From NCBI RefSeq assembly GCF_030813355.1, contig NZ_JAUSUD010000008.1, forward strand, positions 105,276 to 169,275: a stretch of DNA of 64,000 nt, given 5' to 3'. This document shows positions 9,828 to 19,058 of this stretch, piece after piece (within the stretch, counting starts at the first letter, position 1; each line of letters starts with the position of its first letter). Below the pieces are notes generated by a model. The model was not told the DNA's origin, made no database searches, and saw nothing but the letters and a program-made list of their open reading frames with translations. The stretch is from Metabacillus malikii (GTDB taxonomy: Bacteria > Bacillota > Bacilli > Bacillales > Bacillaceae). Position numbers and translations under genes: made by a program.

Positions 9828-10673
9828 CTAAACTGTTAATCGAATCTTATTACCTGACGGATCTTCTGTCTCAATGAACTGATTGTTCTCTGTAATTGGT
9901 ACATCTTGTTGTTTTAAATTTGCTACAATCCTATCTAGAGTTTGAACATTAGGATAAACAATCGTATACCAATTCAAACCGACACTGTTGTGACTTGGCT
10001 TCTTAGCATCTGCCCCTTGCCACAAGTTAATCGCGATATGGTGATGATAATTACCGCTTGATAGAAACGCCGCCTGAGGATAATAGCTAACAACTTCAAA
10101 TCCAAGCAATTCTGTATAAAATGTTTCTGCTCTTTTTACATCATTAACATGGAGATGAATATGACCCATTTTTGTATTAGATGGCAACCTACTCCATTCG
10201 CCACTACTCTCAGCTAGGATAGCATTCCCATCAAGTTGTTCTGTTGTCATATGTACCAAACCGTCCTTCCAAATCCATTCACTATCTGGACGATCACGAT
10301 AAATTTCAATTCCATTTCCGTCTGGGTCATTAAGATAAAGAGCCTCACTTACATGGTGGTCAGCAGCCCCAATAGGATAACCTATTTTCAAAATATGGCG
10401 TAAATATTCCGATAAATCCTTTCTAGTTGGTAATAGTAACGCAAAATGATATAACCCAACTGTCTTTTCTTCCTTAGGTGTTACACCTTCAGGCTGTTCT
10501 AGCTTTAAAATTGGTGTTCGATCATCTGCCGTTAAGGTAGCAATACTACCCGCCTTTTCAAGTAATTTTAACCCGACAATTTGTTCGTAAAATTGCAATG
10601 ATTTCGTAAGGTCTCCAACTTTAATTGAGACTTCACTAACATATATGTATGGAGACTTATGGAAGTTTTTCAT
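9828..10673 (-). CDS. catE: Two-domain VOC protein, catechol-2,3-dioxygenase-like (CatE family, 281 aa)
   Basis: This is a vicinal-oxygen-chelate protein with two similar halves (about 10-125 and 165-280). Recognisable pieces are LYHFALLLPTRKDL, SEALYLNDPDGNGIEIYRDRP, MGHIHLHV and YHHHIAINLW. They match B. subtilis CatE (YfiE) in order and spacing, including the likely metal-binding His and Glu residues. An AGGGGG site 8 nt before the ATG at 10673 supports the start. CatE cleaves catechol rings; whether this protein acts on catechol or another diol is not shown by sequence. It stands alone between a terminator and the PhnA gene. Confidence 0.85.
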   Translation of the reverse strand: MKNFHKSPYIYVSEVSIKVGDLTKSLQFYEQIVGLKLLEKAGSIATLTADDRTPILKLEQPEGVTPKEEKTVGLYHFALLLPTRKDLSEYLRHILKIGYPIGAADHHVSEALYLNDPDGNGIEIYRDRPDSEWIWKDGLVHMTTEQLDGNAILAESSGEWSRLPSNTKMGHIHLHVNDVKRAETFYTELLGFEVVSYYPQAAFLSSGNYHHHIAINLWQGADAKKPSHNSVGLNWYTIVYPNVQTLDRIVANLKQQDVPITENNQFIETEDPSGNKIRLTV

Positions 10674-10786
10674 TGGATACCCCCTGGATGTGATAACTAT
10701 GTAGACCTTACTCTATACAAGAGAACCTATTTCGAATCTATAAATGTGAATTTATTATACATTCTTAACTTCACACATCGATTTTT

Positions 10787-11125
10787 TTATAGTTTTTTTA
10801 CAAATTCTGACTTTAACTTCATTGCACCAAAGCCATCAATCTTACAGTCAATATTATGGTCACCTTCTACTAATCGAATACCTTTAACCTTAGTACCTTG
10901 TTTTAATATAGATGAGCTTCCCTTTACTTTAAGGTCCTTAATGATCGATATATTATCGCCATCTTCTAAAGTGTTTCCATTTGCATCCTTAACTATTTCG
11001 AAATCATCTGCTCCTTCTTGTGAGTCTATGTTCCATTCATAGCTGCATTCCGGACATACAATTAGGCTTCCGTCCTCATAAGTATACTGTGATTGACATT
11101 TTGGACAATTTGGTAAATTTGACAA
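10787..11125 (-). CDS. phnA: PhnA/YjdM zinc-ribbon protein (112 aa)
   Basis: This is a small PhnA-domain protein. An N-terminal zinc ribbon has [21 protein letters not shown], and the C-terminal PhnA domain has [18 protein letters not shown]. The length matches E. coli YjdM (111 aa). The start is taken as TTG 11125 because GGAGGG lies just upstream and the resulting [10 protein letters not shown] matches family N-termini; the longer ATG version from 11167 is less likely. Despite the old name 'alkylphosphonate uptake', the function of this family is not established. Confidence 0.85.
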   Translation of the reverse strand: MSNLPNCPKCQSQYTYEDGSLIVCPECSYEWNIDSQEGADDFEIVKDANGNTLEDGDNISIIKDLKVKGSSSILKQGTKVKGIRLVEGDHNIDCKIDGFGAMKLKSEFVKKL

Positions 11126-11221
11126 ACTCTTTCCCTCCACTACTATCGAAATTTCTACTATCCTCATCTTAACATGTTTAAAGAATGAAAAGGTATAAGT
11201 GTCAAGTCAACAACTGTACAA

Positions 11222-11281
11222 AAAAGTGTGAATCATCAGTGTCCTTTTAAGGAATTGATACTGATAATTCACACTCTTTTA
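11222..11281 (-). terminator. Terminator after the CBS-domain gene
   Basis: GTGTGAATCATCAGT pairs with ACTGATAATTCACAC with one mismatch. On the minus strand the stem begins just past the CBS gene stop codon and ends in a T-run. Confidence 0.85.
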
Positions 11282-11283
11282 TT

Positions 11284-11739
11284 TTAAAGAATAGCTTTAA
11301 ATGATGTTCGAATCACATCTCCACGGCTGATAATTCCTACTAAAACACCATCACGCTCGACAGGTAGTTTTTTAATTTGTTTTTTCCCTAAGGTTGCAGC
11401 AATATTTTCAACATCTTCTAGTTCATTCACTTTAATGACAGATTTTTTTGCTATTTCCATTACATTTAAGTCAAGAATCTGCTTCGTTCTTTCCTCAAAT
11501 TCAAATTCATCACCTTTAATAACATTCACATAGAAAAAACCATTAACAATAATATCCTTATGCTTCCCGATGTAACGCATAATATCACCGTCACTCACAT
11601 AAGCAACGATTTCATTTCGGTCATTCACAACTGGTAGACCGCTAATCCCATATTCAATAAACTTTTCAATAACTGTTCGAACAGTGTCCTGTTCCTTTAC
11701 TTTATAAACATGCTTGTTCATTATTTCGTATGCTTTCAT
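11284..11739 (-). CDS. CBS-pair domain protein (151 aa)
   Basis: This is a stand-alone tandem CBS protein. The first CBS (about 1-60) carries YGISGLPVVNDRNEIVAYVS and the second (about 92-150) carries KQIKKLPVERDGVLVGIISR. CBS pairs usually bind adenine nucleotides. The partner is unknown. AGGAGAGG precedes the ATG at 11739. It is a monocistronic gene with its own terminator. Confidence 0.85.
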   Translation of the reverse strand: MKAYEIMNKHVYKVKEQDTVRTVIEKFIEYGISGLPVVNDRNEIVAYVSDGDIMRYIGKHKDIIVNGFFYVNVIKGDEFEFEERTKQILDLNVMEIAKKSVIKVNELEDVENIAATLGKKQIKKLPVERDGVLVGIISRGDVIRTSFKAIL

Positions 11740-12002
11740 TACTATCCTCTCCTTTTGGAAAACAATAGATATCTAACATAACGCGATGTACTGATTAATA
11801 TATAAGTTATACAAGCTGAATGATAAACAGAAAGAAAACAACTATTTCCTGTTACCTATATTATAAGTGACCCCGTATATTAAGTCTTCGGAAACATGCA
11901 CCATTCACAAAACTTTCTTAAACTCTAATAAACTTCCTATTTTAATCGTACTTCAATATTAGATGATCTGAAATGAACGTGTAGCCCTATTAATATATAT
12001 CC

Positions 12003-12016
12003 AGTAAGCGCATACA
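12003..12016. promoter_or_regulatory. cre-like box in front of cstA
   Basis: AGTAAGCGCATACA deviates from the cre consensus at two positions. It lies 22 nt upstream of the cstA start codon, overlapping the leader. CcpA repression of cstA is known in B. subtilis, so the position makes sense. Confidence 0.5.
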
Positions 12017-12038
12017 AATTACAAAGGGGGTCCTGACT

Positions 12039-13493
12039 ATGTTTACATTTCTTTCTGGCATCGCATTACTTATAATTGGATATTTCACATATGGGAAGGT
12101 GGTTGAAAAAATCTTTGGGGTGAAGGAAGCGCGACCAACACCTGCATATGTAAATCGGGATGGCATCGACTATGTTCCGATGAGCACTTCTAAGAATTCT
12201 CTCATCCAGCTCCTAAACATTGCTGGAACTGGGCCTATCTTTGGACCAATAATGGGTGCGCTATATGGCCCAGTTGCATTTATATGGATCGTGATTGGCT
12301 GTATCTTTGCTGGTGCTGTACACGATTACCTTACTGGGATGATTTCTATTCGGAATCGTGGTGCCCATTTACCAGAACTGGCAAGCAAATTTTTAGGGAA
12401 GGTTATGAGACATGTTGTAAATGCTTTTGCTGTCTTATTACTATTACTCGTTGGAACTGTTTTTGTATCTACGCCTGCAAGTCTTCTACATGTTTTAATG
12501 GATGGAAAGGTTGCCCTTGGGGTTCTTATCGGCGTTATCTTTATATATTATATTTTTGCAACCCTACTGCCCGTTGACAAAATTATTGGTCGTATCTACC
12601 CCTATTTTGGGGCGTTACTCGTTATAAGCGCATTGGGTGTCGGGATCGGATTAATCATAACCGGTGCACCTATTCCCGAATTGTCACTTAGCAATTTCCA
12701 CCCTGATCATGCACCAATATTCCCATTAATTTTCTTTACGATAACTTGTGGTGCTCTTTCCGGGTTCCATGCCACACAAACACCTATTATTTCGCGAACA
12801 ACTCAAAAGGAAAAGCAAGGTCGAAAAATATTCTATGGGATGATGATTGCTGAAGGGATTATTGCTATGATTTGGGCTGCAGCATCAATGAGCTTATTCA
12901 ATGGATATAACGGATTAAATGAAGTATTAGCAGCAGGAGGTCCTGGAGCTGTTGTAAGCGAAGTATCTACAACGATGTTAGGGGCAATTGGTGGAACGTT
13001 AGCAGTACTTGGAGTTGTCATTTTACCAATTACATCTGGTGATACCGCCTTTCGAAGCGCACAAATGATTATAGCTGAATATATAAAGATTGCCCAGGTA
13101 AAGCTTACGAATCGCTTATGGATCGCTATTCCACTCTTTGCCGCTTCGATATTCTTAACACAAATAGACTTTAACATACTCTGGAGATACTTCAGTTGGG
13201 CAAACCAAGCCACTGCCGTCATCGCCTTATTTGTAGGCGCAATGTATCTTTATATAGCTAAGAAAAATTACTGGATATCGCTAATTCCGGGAGCGTTTAT
13301 GCTCATTATGGTCCTTACGTATATACTAAATGCCCAAATTGGCTTCGGACTTCCATTGAGACTGTCCTGGTATGGAGGATTCGCTGGCACAGCTTTATTG
13401 TTAGTACTCTTTTTTAGTGCCGCTAAAAAAGCCCGGGCAAGTCGATTACAGCTTGATGAACCGGTTGATAACTGGAACCATGCTGCATCATAG
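12039..13493 (+). CDS. cstA: CstA-family carbon starvation carrier (484 aa)
   Basis: This is a polytopic membrane transporter of the CstA family (pyruvate or peptide uptake in characterised members). Family pieces are GPIFGPIMGALYGPVAFIW, GAVHDYLTGMISIRNRGAH and ITCGALSGFHATQTPIISR. At 484 residues it is the short form, compared with about 700 residues in E. coli CstA. AAAGGGGG precedes the ATG at 12039. It is monocistronic, with a cre-like box upstream and a terminator downstream. Confidence 0.88.
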   Translation: MFTFLSGIALLIIGYFTYGKVVEKIFGVKEARPTPAYVNRDGIDYVPMSTSKNSLIQLLNIAGTGPIFGPIMGALYGPVAFIWIVIGCIFAGAVHDYLTGMISIRNRGAHLPELASKFLGKVMRHVVNAFAVLLLLLVGTVFVSTPASLLHVLMDGKVALGVLIGVIFIYYIFATLLPVDKIIGRIYPYFGALLVISALGVGIGLIITGAPIPELSLSNFHPDHAPIFPLIFFTITCGALSGFHATQTPIISRTTQKEKQGRKIFYGMMIAEGIIAMIWAAASMSLFNGYNGLNEVLAAGGPGAVVSEVSTTMLGAIGGTLAVLGVVILPITSGDTAFRSAQMIIAEYIKIAQVKLTNRLWIAIPLFAASIFLTQIDFNILWRYFSWANQATAVIALFVGAMYLYIAKKNYWISLIPGAFMLIMVLTYILNAQIGFGLPLRLSWYGGFAGTALLLVLFFSAAKKARASRLQLDEPVDNWNHAAS

Positions 13494-13508
13494 TTTCCTA
13501 TATTAGAT

Positions 13509-13540
13509 GGTCTTCACTGAACTCGTGAAGGCCCTTTTCT
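13509..13540 (+). terminator. Terminator after cstA
   Basis: GGTCTTCAC pairs with GTGAAGGCC around a short loop, followed by TTTTCTC, 16 nt past the stop codon. Confidence 0.7.
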
Positions 13541-13667
13541 CATGCGCAAATCAAACTAGGCTTCACTAACCATAATAAACAGGGTCCTTATTTTTGCTAT
13601 AGAATCAGACTTTGATGTCTAATAGCAGGGTTTCTAGTGTCCATAAAAATAGAAGATGATGTCTAAC

Positions 13668-13952
13668 GGTACAATAGGTGAATCTTTTTGACCGTCCTAA
13701 CTGATATTGGTACAATAGATGAATCTTTTTGACCGTACAGACTGAAATTGGTGTTTTTCGGTAATTTAGAAGACTCCTTTTTTACCATTCTTACTGATAT
13801 TGGTGGCTTTCGGTAATTTAGAAGACTCCTTTTTTACCGTTCTTACTGTAATTAGTGGCTTTCGGTAATTTAGAAGACCCTTTTTTTACCGTTCTTACTA
13901 AAAAAGGTATATTTCGGAAAACTAAACTCCCTTTCGACCACACTATTGATTA
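13668..13952. repeat. Tandem array of related 41-bp and 52-bp units
   Basis: Two 41-bp units (starting 13668 and 13709) are followed by three 52-bp units (13750, 13802, 13854) and a diverged partial unit (13906). All share a CTTACTGATATT-like end and a GGT-start. The 52-bp units contain CGGTAATTTAGAAGAC and TTTTTTACCGTTCTTACT, so each can fold a GGTAA/TTACC hairpin. No reading frame runs through the array. It does not resemble CRISPR, because units abut without spacers. Confidence 0.85.
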
Positions 13953-13971
13953 GGTAATTTACTTGGAGTGA

Positions 13972-14094
13972 TTTTTATTTGTTGTTGAGGAATTGGATAT
14001 TGAAGAGATTTTACAAGTTGATGAAACCTTAGTGCGGTCGGTGGATGCGAGAATTGGTCTTGCTAATTTACAGTTGGATAACTATTTCAGTTAG
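13972..14094 (+). other. Short coding-like stretch, probably a gene remnant
   Basis: An open frame without a good start codon reads EELDIEEILQVDETLVRSVD and continues RIGLANLQLDNYFS before a stop at 14094. Composition looks protein-like, but there is no ribosome binding site and no recognised family. It is likely the end of a decayed gene. Confidence 0.25.
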
Positions 14095-14132
14095 AACGGT
14101 CAAAAGGGGCTAAGGTACTTCCGACAAGAAAC

Positions 14133-14160
14133 TAAAAAAGGAGCTGCACTAAGCAGCTCC
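14133..14160 (-). terminator. Terminator after the siderophore-binding lipoprotein gene
   Basis: GGAGCTGC pairs with GCAGCTCC around ACTAA, followed on the minus strand by a T6 run. It lies 6 bases beyond the stop codon. Confidence 0.9.
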
Positions 14161-14166
14161 TCTTCA

Positions 14167-15147
14167 TTATTTCACTAGACTTTCTAATATATGATTGATT
14201 ATCTGTTCATTTGCAATTGTACCAGTATATAACCAGCTCTCATCTGGAGAGAATTCATATACATTTCCCGCCTTAACAGCAGGGATATTCTTCCATAACG
14301 CTTCGCTTAGTGGTGCTGACCCAGTCGCCGTATCACTATCTATTAAGAAAAGGTGTTCAGCATCTAACTCGGCTAGCTTTTCTAATGAAATTTCACTCCA
14401 GTTGCCTGTTGCGCTTTGAGAAATTTCTTTCACGACATCAGGTACTTTTAAACCTAAATCACCATACATTACTGCACCACTTGATAGGTTCTCGCTCACC
14501 ATAAAGAACTTTCCGCCAACTAACCATACTGCTGCAACAGAAGGAGTACCAACCTTTTCTTCAATCGTTGCTTTTGCTTGTGCAGCCTTTTTGTCATATT
14601 CATCTAACTTTTGCTGCGCAAGGTCTTCTTTGCCGAGTACTTTACCAACTTGAATTAATTCGTCTCGCCAGTCATTGTTTACTTCTTTTCCGATAATGTA
14701 TGTTGGAGCAATTTGATTATATTGTGCATATTTGCCGCCTTCAACCATACTCGCTGAATCCATAATGATTAAATCAGGCTTCATTTCTTGAACTGCCTCA
14801 AAAGGTAAATCATGAGGGATTGTGGGGATGCCATCTAAGTCTCCTTGTAAATAGCCTTGAATACTTTGCCCGTCATTAACACTCCATTGTGCAACAGGTT
14901 TTACACCTAATGCGACAAGGTTATCTTCTAAATAGCTAGCAATGATCCGTTTTGGATTAGTTGGGACTTCAACTTTATTCCCCATTGCATCAGTTAGAGT
15001 TCTAGTCGCACCCTCCTCCGAAGCTGTATTATCATTCTTTGGCGATGTTTCATCCGTTGTTTCTTTATCACCACATGCTGCAAGTGCTAAAGATATGAAA
15101 GCAATGGAAAGGATTCCAATTAGTTTTTTCGTATATATCTTAAACAA
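14167..15147 (-). CDS. Iron-siderophore ABC transporter substrate-binding lipoprotein (326 aa)
   Basis: This is a FepB/FhuD-type (TroA superfamily) lipoprotein. The lipobox is LALAAC at about residue 24, followed by an acidic linker and GNKVEVPTNPKRIIASYLED, the usual start of the siderophore-binding fold. The TTG at 15147, 7 nt after AGGAGG, is chosen; the longer ATG frame from 15228 would extend through the Fur box region and lacks a good ribosome binding site. It is divergent from two FecCD permeases with one Fur box between them. The arrangement resembles B. subtilis YfiY/YfiZ/YfhA, which takes up hydroxycarboxylate-type siderophores; the ligand here is unproven. Confidence 0.88.
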   Translation of the reverse strand: MFKIYTKKLIGILSIAFISLALAACGDKETTDETSPKNDNTASEEGATRTLTDAMGNKVEVPTNPKRIIASYLEDNLVALGVKPVAQWSVNDGQSIQGYLQGDLDGIPTIPHDLPFEAVQEMKPDLIIMDSASMVEGGKYAQYNQIAPTYIIGKEVNNDWRDELIQVGKVLGKEDLAQQKLDEYDKKAAQAKATIEEKVGTPSVAAVWLVGGKFFMVSENLSSGAVMYGDLGLKVPDVVKEISQSATGNWSEISLEKLAELDAEHLFLIDSDTATGSAPLSEALWKNIPAVKAGNVYEFSPDESWLYTGTIANEQIINHILESLVK

Positions 15148-15199
15148 TTTATATCCTCCTAATAGTGTGATAAAATAAAATTTAGTAAAATACTTATTT

Positions 15200-15220
15200 T
15201 GATAATGATTCTCAATATCA
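15200..15220. promoter_or_regulatory. Fur box between divergent siderophore genes
   Basis: GATAATGATTCTCAATATC (15201-15219) matches the 19-bp Fur consensus GATAATGATAATCATTATC at 16 positions. It sits between the lipoprotein start (15147) and the permease start (15282), so it can repress both directions in iron-replete cells. Confidence 0.8.
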
Positions 15221-15281
15221 TCTTTCATTTTAATGATTTATGTTTCTTATTGTCAACATTTATTTTAGAGGAAGTTGCCAT

Positions 15282-16319
15282 ATGAATATGCATGACAAAG
15301 AGGTTAAGTCCTCTATAATCTATAAAAATTCTATCATTGGAATCAGCCTCTTTATAGCAGGCATTTTTCTTTTACTTCTCTCAATTATCTTATCCATTCA
15401 TTTTGGAGCTGCAAATTTAAGTTATAAAGATGTTCTAGATGCCATGTTTGCTTTTAATCCCGATAATCCTTCACATGTTATCATTCGAGAACTGCGCTTA
15501 CCAAGAGCAATTGCAGCAGTTACTATTGGTGCTAGTTTGGCTGTTTCAGGGTCAATTATGCAAGGAATGACGAGGAACCCGTTAGCCTCTCCATCTATAA
15601 TGGGAGTTACTGCTGGTGCATCATTTTTAATTGCAATCGCATTAGCGATTATACCAGGTATTTCCTATATAGGGCTCATGTCATTTTCTCTTTTAGGTGC
15701 AGGGTTAGGCGCTGGATTAGTTTTTGGTATATCCTCTCTCTCCAAAGGTGGAGTTACACCAGTCAAATTAGCATTAGCAGGCTCAGCTATTACTACTTTA
15801 CTAAGCTCTTTATCAACTGCTCTCGGGTTAAAATTCAATATTTCAAAGGATATTAGCTTCTGGTTTGTAGGTGGTTTTTCAAGCGTACAACCTCAACATA
15901 TTACGTTTGCACTTCCATTTATTTTGTGCGGATTAGTTTGTGCCCTTTTTCTTGCTCGTTCTATCACTACTTTAAGTTTAGGTGATGATGTCGCAAAAGG
16001 ACTTGGCCAAAATATAAATTTAGTGAAGCTTTTCGGTACTTTAGTTGTACTATTATTAACGGGTGCTGCTGTATCGATTGCAGGTATGATTGGTTTCATA
16101 GGCCTAGTGGTTCCACATATTACAAGGTTTCTAGTTGGTACAGACTATCGCCGAATCATTCCATTTTCCGCAATATTAGGTGGACTGTTATTAATTTTTG
16201 CTGACATTATTGGCAGACTAGTTAATGCACCTTTTGAAACACCGGTAGGAGCGATAACCGCTATAATTGGTGTTCCCTTTTTCCTCTATTTGGCTCGAAA
16301 GGAAGGTAGAGGTTTATAA
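15282..16319 (+). CDS. FecCD-family siderophore permease (345 aa)
   Basis: This is a polytopic permease of the iron-siderophore (FecCD) family. Hallmarks are LRLPRAIAAVTIGASLAVSG, QGMTRNPLASPSIMGVTAGA and MIGFIGLVVPHITRFLVG. The ATG at 15282, 7 nt after AGAGGAAG, is preferred to the upstream ATG at 15240, which lies close to the Fur box. It overlaps the next permease by one base (TAATG). Confidence 0.9.
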   Translation: MNMHDKEVKSSIIYKNSIIGISLFIAGIFLLLLSIILSIHFGAANLSYKDVLDAMFAFNPDNPSHVIIRELRLPRAIAAVTIGASLAVSGSIMQGMTRNPLASPSIMGVTAGASFLIAIALAIIPGISYIGLMSFSLLGAGLGAGLVFGISSLSKGGVTPVKLALAGSAITTLLSSLSTALGLKFNISKDISFWFVGGFSSVQPQHITFALPFILCGLVCALFLARSITTLSLGDDVAKGLGQNINLVKLFGTLVVLLLTGAAVSIAGMIGFIGLVVPHITRFLVGTDYRRIIPFSAILGGLLLIFADIIGRLVNAPFETPVGAITAIIGVPFFLYLARKEGRGL

Positions 16320-17344
16320 TGCATATTGATACAACGAAAAAAGACAAAAGGTTTAAAACATTACTTATCCTATTAATAACGCTCTCTTTCATTGCTTGTG
16401 TTGTTAGTATTAATGCTGGTCAATTAAAGCTTCCAATTACTGATGTGTTGAAAACATTACTTGGACAAGGAACACCTGAAAATGAACTAACAATCTTTCA
16501 ATTCCGATTACCTAGGATCGTGTTAGCTTTCCTTGTCGGGATGGGAATTGCAATATCAGGTGCCATTCTCCAAGGTATCTCTCAAAATCCATTAGCAGAC
16601 CCAGGGATTCTAGGAATCAACTCAGGTGCAGGTTTCGCTGTTGTTGTCTATATGTTCCTATTTCAAGATACAAATTTTTTAAATGGCTGGTTGTCCGTTT
16701 TTATGATGCCCATTACAGCACTTTTAGGTGCATTTTTAGCATCATTGTTAATTTATCTTATCTCTTGGAAAAATGGACAGGTTACCCCCGTTAGATTATT
16801 GCTCGTTGGGATTGGTATTAATGCAGCATTTAGTGCTGGATTAACAATTTTCCAAATGAAGATGGAACCAGTTGACTTCATGAAGGCAGTCGTTTGGCTT
16901 TCTGGTTCAATATGGGGAACGAACTGGACATTTGTACTCGCTTTGTTACCTTGGTTAATATTCCTTATTCCTCTTACAATTATGAAATCTAGAGTGCTTG
17001 ATGTGTTGCGCTTAGGTGATTTCATTTCTATTGGACTTGGGGTGCAACTAGAAAAGGAACGGCGACTATTATTAATAGTAGCTGTTGCACTTGCAGGGGC
17101 ATGTGTTTCTGTTGGTGGCGGCATTACTTTTCTTGGCTTGATTGCACCTCATATTGCAAGAAGACTTGTTGGTGCTTCACATGCTAGAGTACTACCTTTA
17201 ACGGCTCTGTTAGGTGGATTTCTTTTATTATCCGCAGATACGTTAGGACGTGTTATCATGGCACCAATGGAGCTACCAGTAGGCATTGTTGTCTCAGTAG
17301 TAGGCGCACCCTACTTTATATACTTACTTATGAGAAAAGTATAA
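16319..17344 (+). CDS. FecCD-family siderophore permease (341 aa)
   Basis: This is the second permease subunit, with FRLPRIVLAFLVGMGIAISG, LQGISQNPLADPGILGINSG and ITFLGLIAPHIARRLVG. It is translationally coupled to the first (TAATG overlap). No ATPase gene follows; the transcript ends in a terminator. As with several Bacillus siderophore loci, a shared FhuC/YusV-type ATPase encoded elsewhere, such as the one at 40.5 kb, probably powers the transporter. Confidence 0.9.
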   Translation: MHIDTTKKDKRFKTLLILLITLSFIACVVSINAGQLKLPITDVLKTLLGQGTPENELTIFQFRLPRIVLAFLVGMGIAISGAILQGISQNPLADPGILGINSGAGFAVVVYMFLFQDTNFLNGWLSVFMMPITALLGAFLASLLIYLISWKNGQVTPVRLLLVGIGINAAFSAGLTIFQMKMEPVDFMKAVVWLSGSIWGTNWTFVLALLPWLIFLIPLTIMKSRVLDVLRLGDFISIGLGVQLEKERRLLLIVAVALAGACVSVGGGITFLGLIAPHIARRLVGASHARVLPLTALLGGFLLLSADTLGRVIMAPMELPVGIVVSVVGAPYFIYLLMRKV

Positions 17345-17377
17345 AACGATCTAAATTTACGACCTTGTTTTCAATCT

Positions 17378-17410
17378 AGAAGAATGGGATATTTTTTCTC
17401 ATTCTTCTTT
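17378..17410 (+). terminator. Terminator after the permease operon
   Basis: AGAAGAATG pairs with CATTCTTCT around a T-rich loop. The trailing T-run is short, so efficiency is uncertain. Confidence 0.55.
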
Positions 17411-17568
17411 AAACTGACCTCCCCTTCAAAACACTCTCCTTTTCCTACCAAATTGTTTCACGTGGAACTATTATCTTTCTATTAAGAACAACATAATCTT
17501 TCATAACATTGCACAATATACATAATATAGTTATTTATTGCCGTCTAATTATATTGGAGGAATATGTG

Positions 17569-18768
17569 TTGAAGATTGATGAAATAATCATTGCCCGGGA
17601 AAAAATGAAAAACATCGTACATACGACACCGCTAGATTATTCAAAAACATTTAGCCAACTCTCAAAAAATGAAGTTTATTTGAAGCTAGAAAATATGCAA
17701 AAAACGGGTTCATTTAAAGTAAGAGGTTCTTATAATAAACTAATGTCATTGACAAAGGATGAGCTTAAAAAGGGAGTTGTTGCTGCCTCAGCAGGAAATC
17801 ATGCCCAAGGTGTCGCATATTCTAGTCAAATTTTGCAGATTCCTTGTACAATTGTCATGCCTAAAGGTGCACCTCTTAGTAAAATACAAGCAACAAAGCA
17901 ATACGGCGCAGAGGTAATATTAGCAGGTAATTCCTTTGATGATGCACTTTCGTATGCTTTAGAATTACGTGATCAAATAGATGCAACTTTCATCCATGCC
18001 TTTGATGATGATGCAATTATTACAGGTCAAGGTGTAGTAGGATTGGAGGTTTTAGATCAATTACCCGATGTTGAGGCAATAGTTTGCCCTGTCGGTGGCG
18101 GAGGACTTATTGCAGGTATCGCTACAGCAATTAAGGAAAAGAATCCTCATATCTCTATCTATGGGATCCAAACAGCTGCTTGCCCTAGCATGAAGCAATC
18201 ACTTCTAGAAGAAAAGCCTATTACAGTCGAGGCATTGCCTACTATGGCAGATGGAATCGCTGTTAAAAAACCTGGTCAGCGTACTTTTGAAATTGTCCAA
18301 CAATATGTAGATGATATCGTTACTGTCGATGAGATGGAAATTGCAAGAACCATGTTATTACTATTAGAAAGAAATAAACTCTTAGTAGAAGGTTCTGGTG
18401 CATGTTCACTTGCTTCCCTCTTATATGGGAAACTTAATCTAACAGGAAAGAAAGTAGTAGCCATACTCAGTGGTGGTAATGTGGATATGAATTTTATTTC
18501 CAGAATTATTGAACACGGTATGGTAGAGTCAGGTAGATATGCTCGCTTTACGATTACATTAAAGGATAAACCTGGTCAACTTCAAAACGTATTGAATTCA
18601 ATAACAGATTTAGATGCGAATATTCAAGCTGTAAATCTAAATCGAATTGGGAAAGACATATTGCCAGGATATACTCAACTCGATATTTCAGTTGAAACAA
18701 AAAACCATGAGCACATTGAGCAACTATTCAAGGTTTTAAAAGAGAAAAATGAGCATGTAACTATGTGA
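17569..18768 (+). CDS. ilvA: Threonine ammonia-lyase (threonine dehydratase, 399 aa)
   Basis: This PLP enzyme deaminates L-threonine to 2-oxobutanoate, the first step toward isoleucine. The PLP lysine is K50 in KTGSFKVRGS. SAGNHAQGVAYSS, the phosphate-binding PVGGGGLIAG loop and SGGNVDM are all present. One ACT domain (about 325-398) begins ARFTITLKDKPGQLQNVL. The length and single ACT domain match the short TdcB/IlvA form. The TTG at 17569 is 8 nt after GGAGG; upstream in-frame ATG and GTG codons have worse spacing. It is monocistronic with a strong terminator downstream. Biosynthetic or catabolic use cannot be told from sequence. Confidence 0.9.
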   Translation: MKIDEIIIAREKMKNIVHTTPLDYSKTFSQLSKNEVYLKLENMQKTGSFKVRGSYNKLMSLTKDELKKGVVAASAGNHAQGVAYSSQILQIPCTIVMPKGAPLSKIQATKQYGAEVILAGNSFDDALSYALELRDQIDATFIHAFDDDAIITGQGVVGLEVLDQLPDVEAIVCPVGGGGLIAGIATAIKEKNPHISIYGIQTAACPSMKQSLLEEKPITVEALPTMADGIAVKKPGQRTFEIVQQYVDDIVTVDEMEIARTMLLLLERNKLLVEGSGACSLASLLYGKLNLTGKKVVAILSGGNVDMNFISRIIEHGMVESGRYARFTITLKDKPGQLQNVLNSITDLDANIQAVNLNRIGKDILPGYTQLDISVETKNHEHIEQLFKVLKEKNEHVTM

Positions 18769-18826
18769 TGAACCTGGCGTATTTTTTTACATGGTCACCT
18801 TTCCCACCCTACCTATTCTATAAATA

Positions 18827-18863
18827 AAACAATGAGGATGAACCATGTCATCTTCATTGTTTA
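18827..18863 (+). terminator. Terminator after ilvA
   Basis: AAACAATGAGGATG pairs with CATCTTCATTGTTT (one mismatch) around a 7-nt loop, about 60 nt past the stop codon. Confidence 0.75.
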
Positions 18864-19058
18864 CGTTTATCACTTCAATTCCACCCTTTACAACTTTTGG
18901 AATTTTTCTTCTTGATTTGAAATATAGTAATCATTTACTTTCATTAAACCATCATTCGTTGAAATTAATGAATGACATATCTAATGTTTTTTTTCATATG
19001 GTAAATGGTATATACACAATTTAGTTATTACTAGTGGCTAGTTGTTTTTATAACTTAA

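Noticed and set aside
13668..13952. Possible CRISPR array
   Set aside because: Units abut each other and are similar over their whole length; there are no unique spacers and no cas genes nearby.
17440..17568. T-box leader upstream of ilvA
   Set aside because: The region is too short and lacks the T-box sequence and an antiterminator hairpin.
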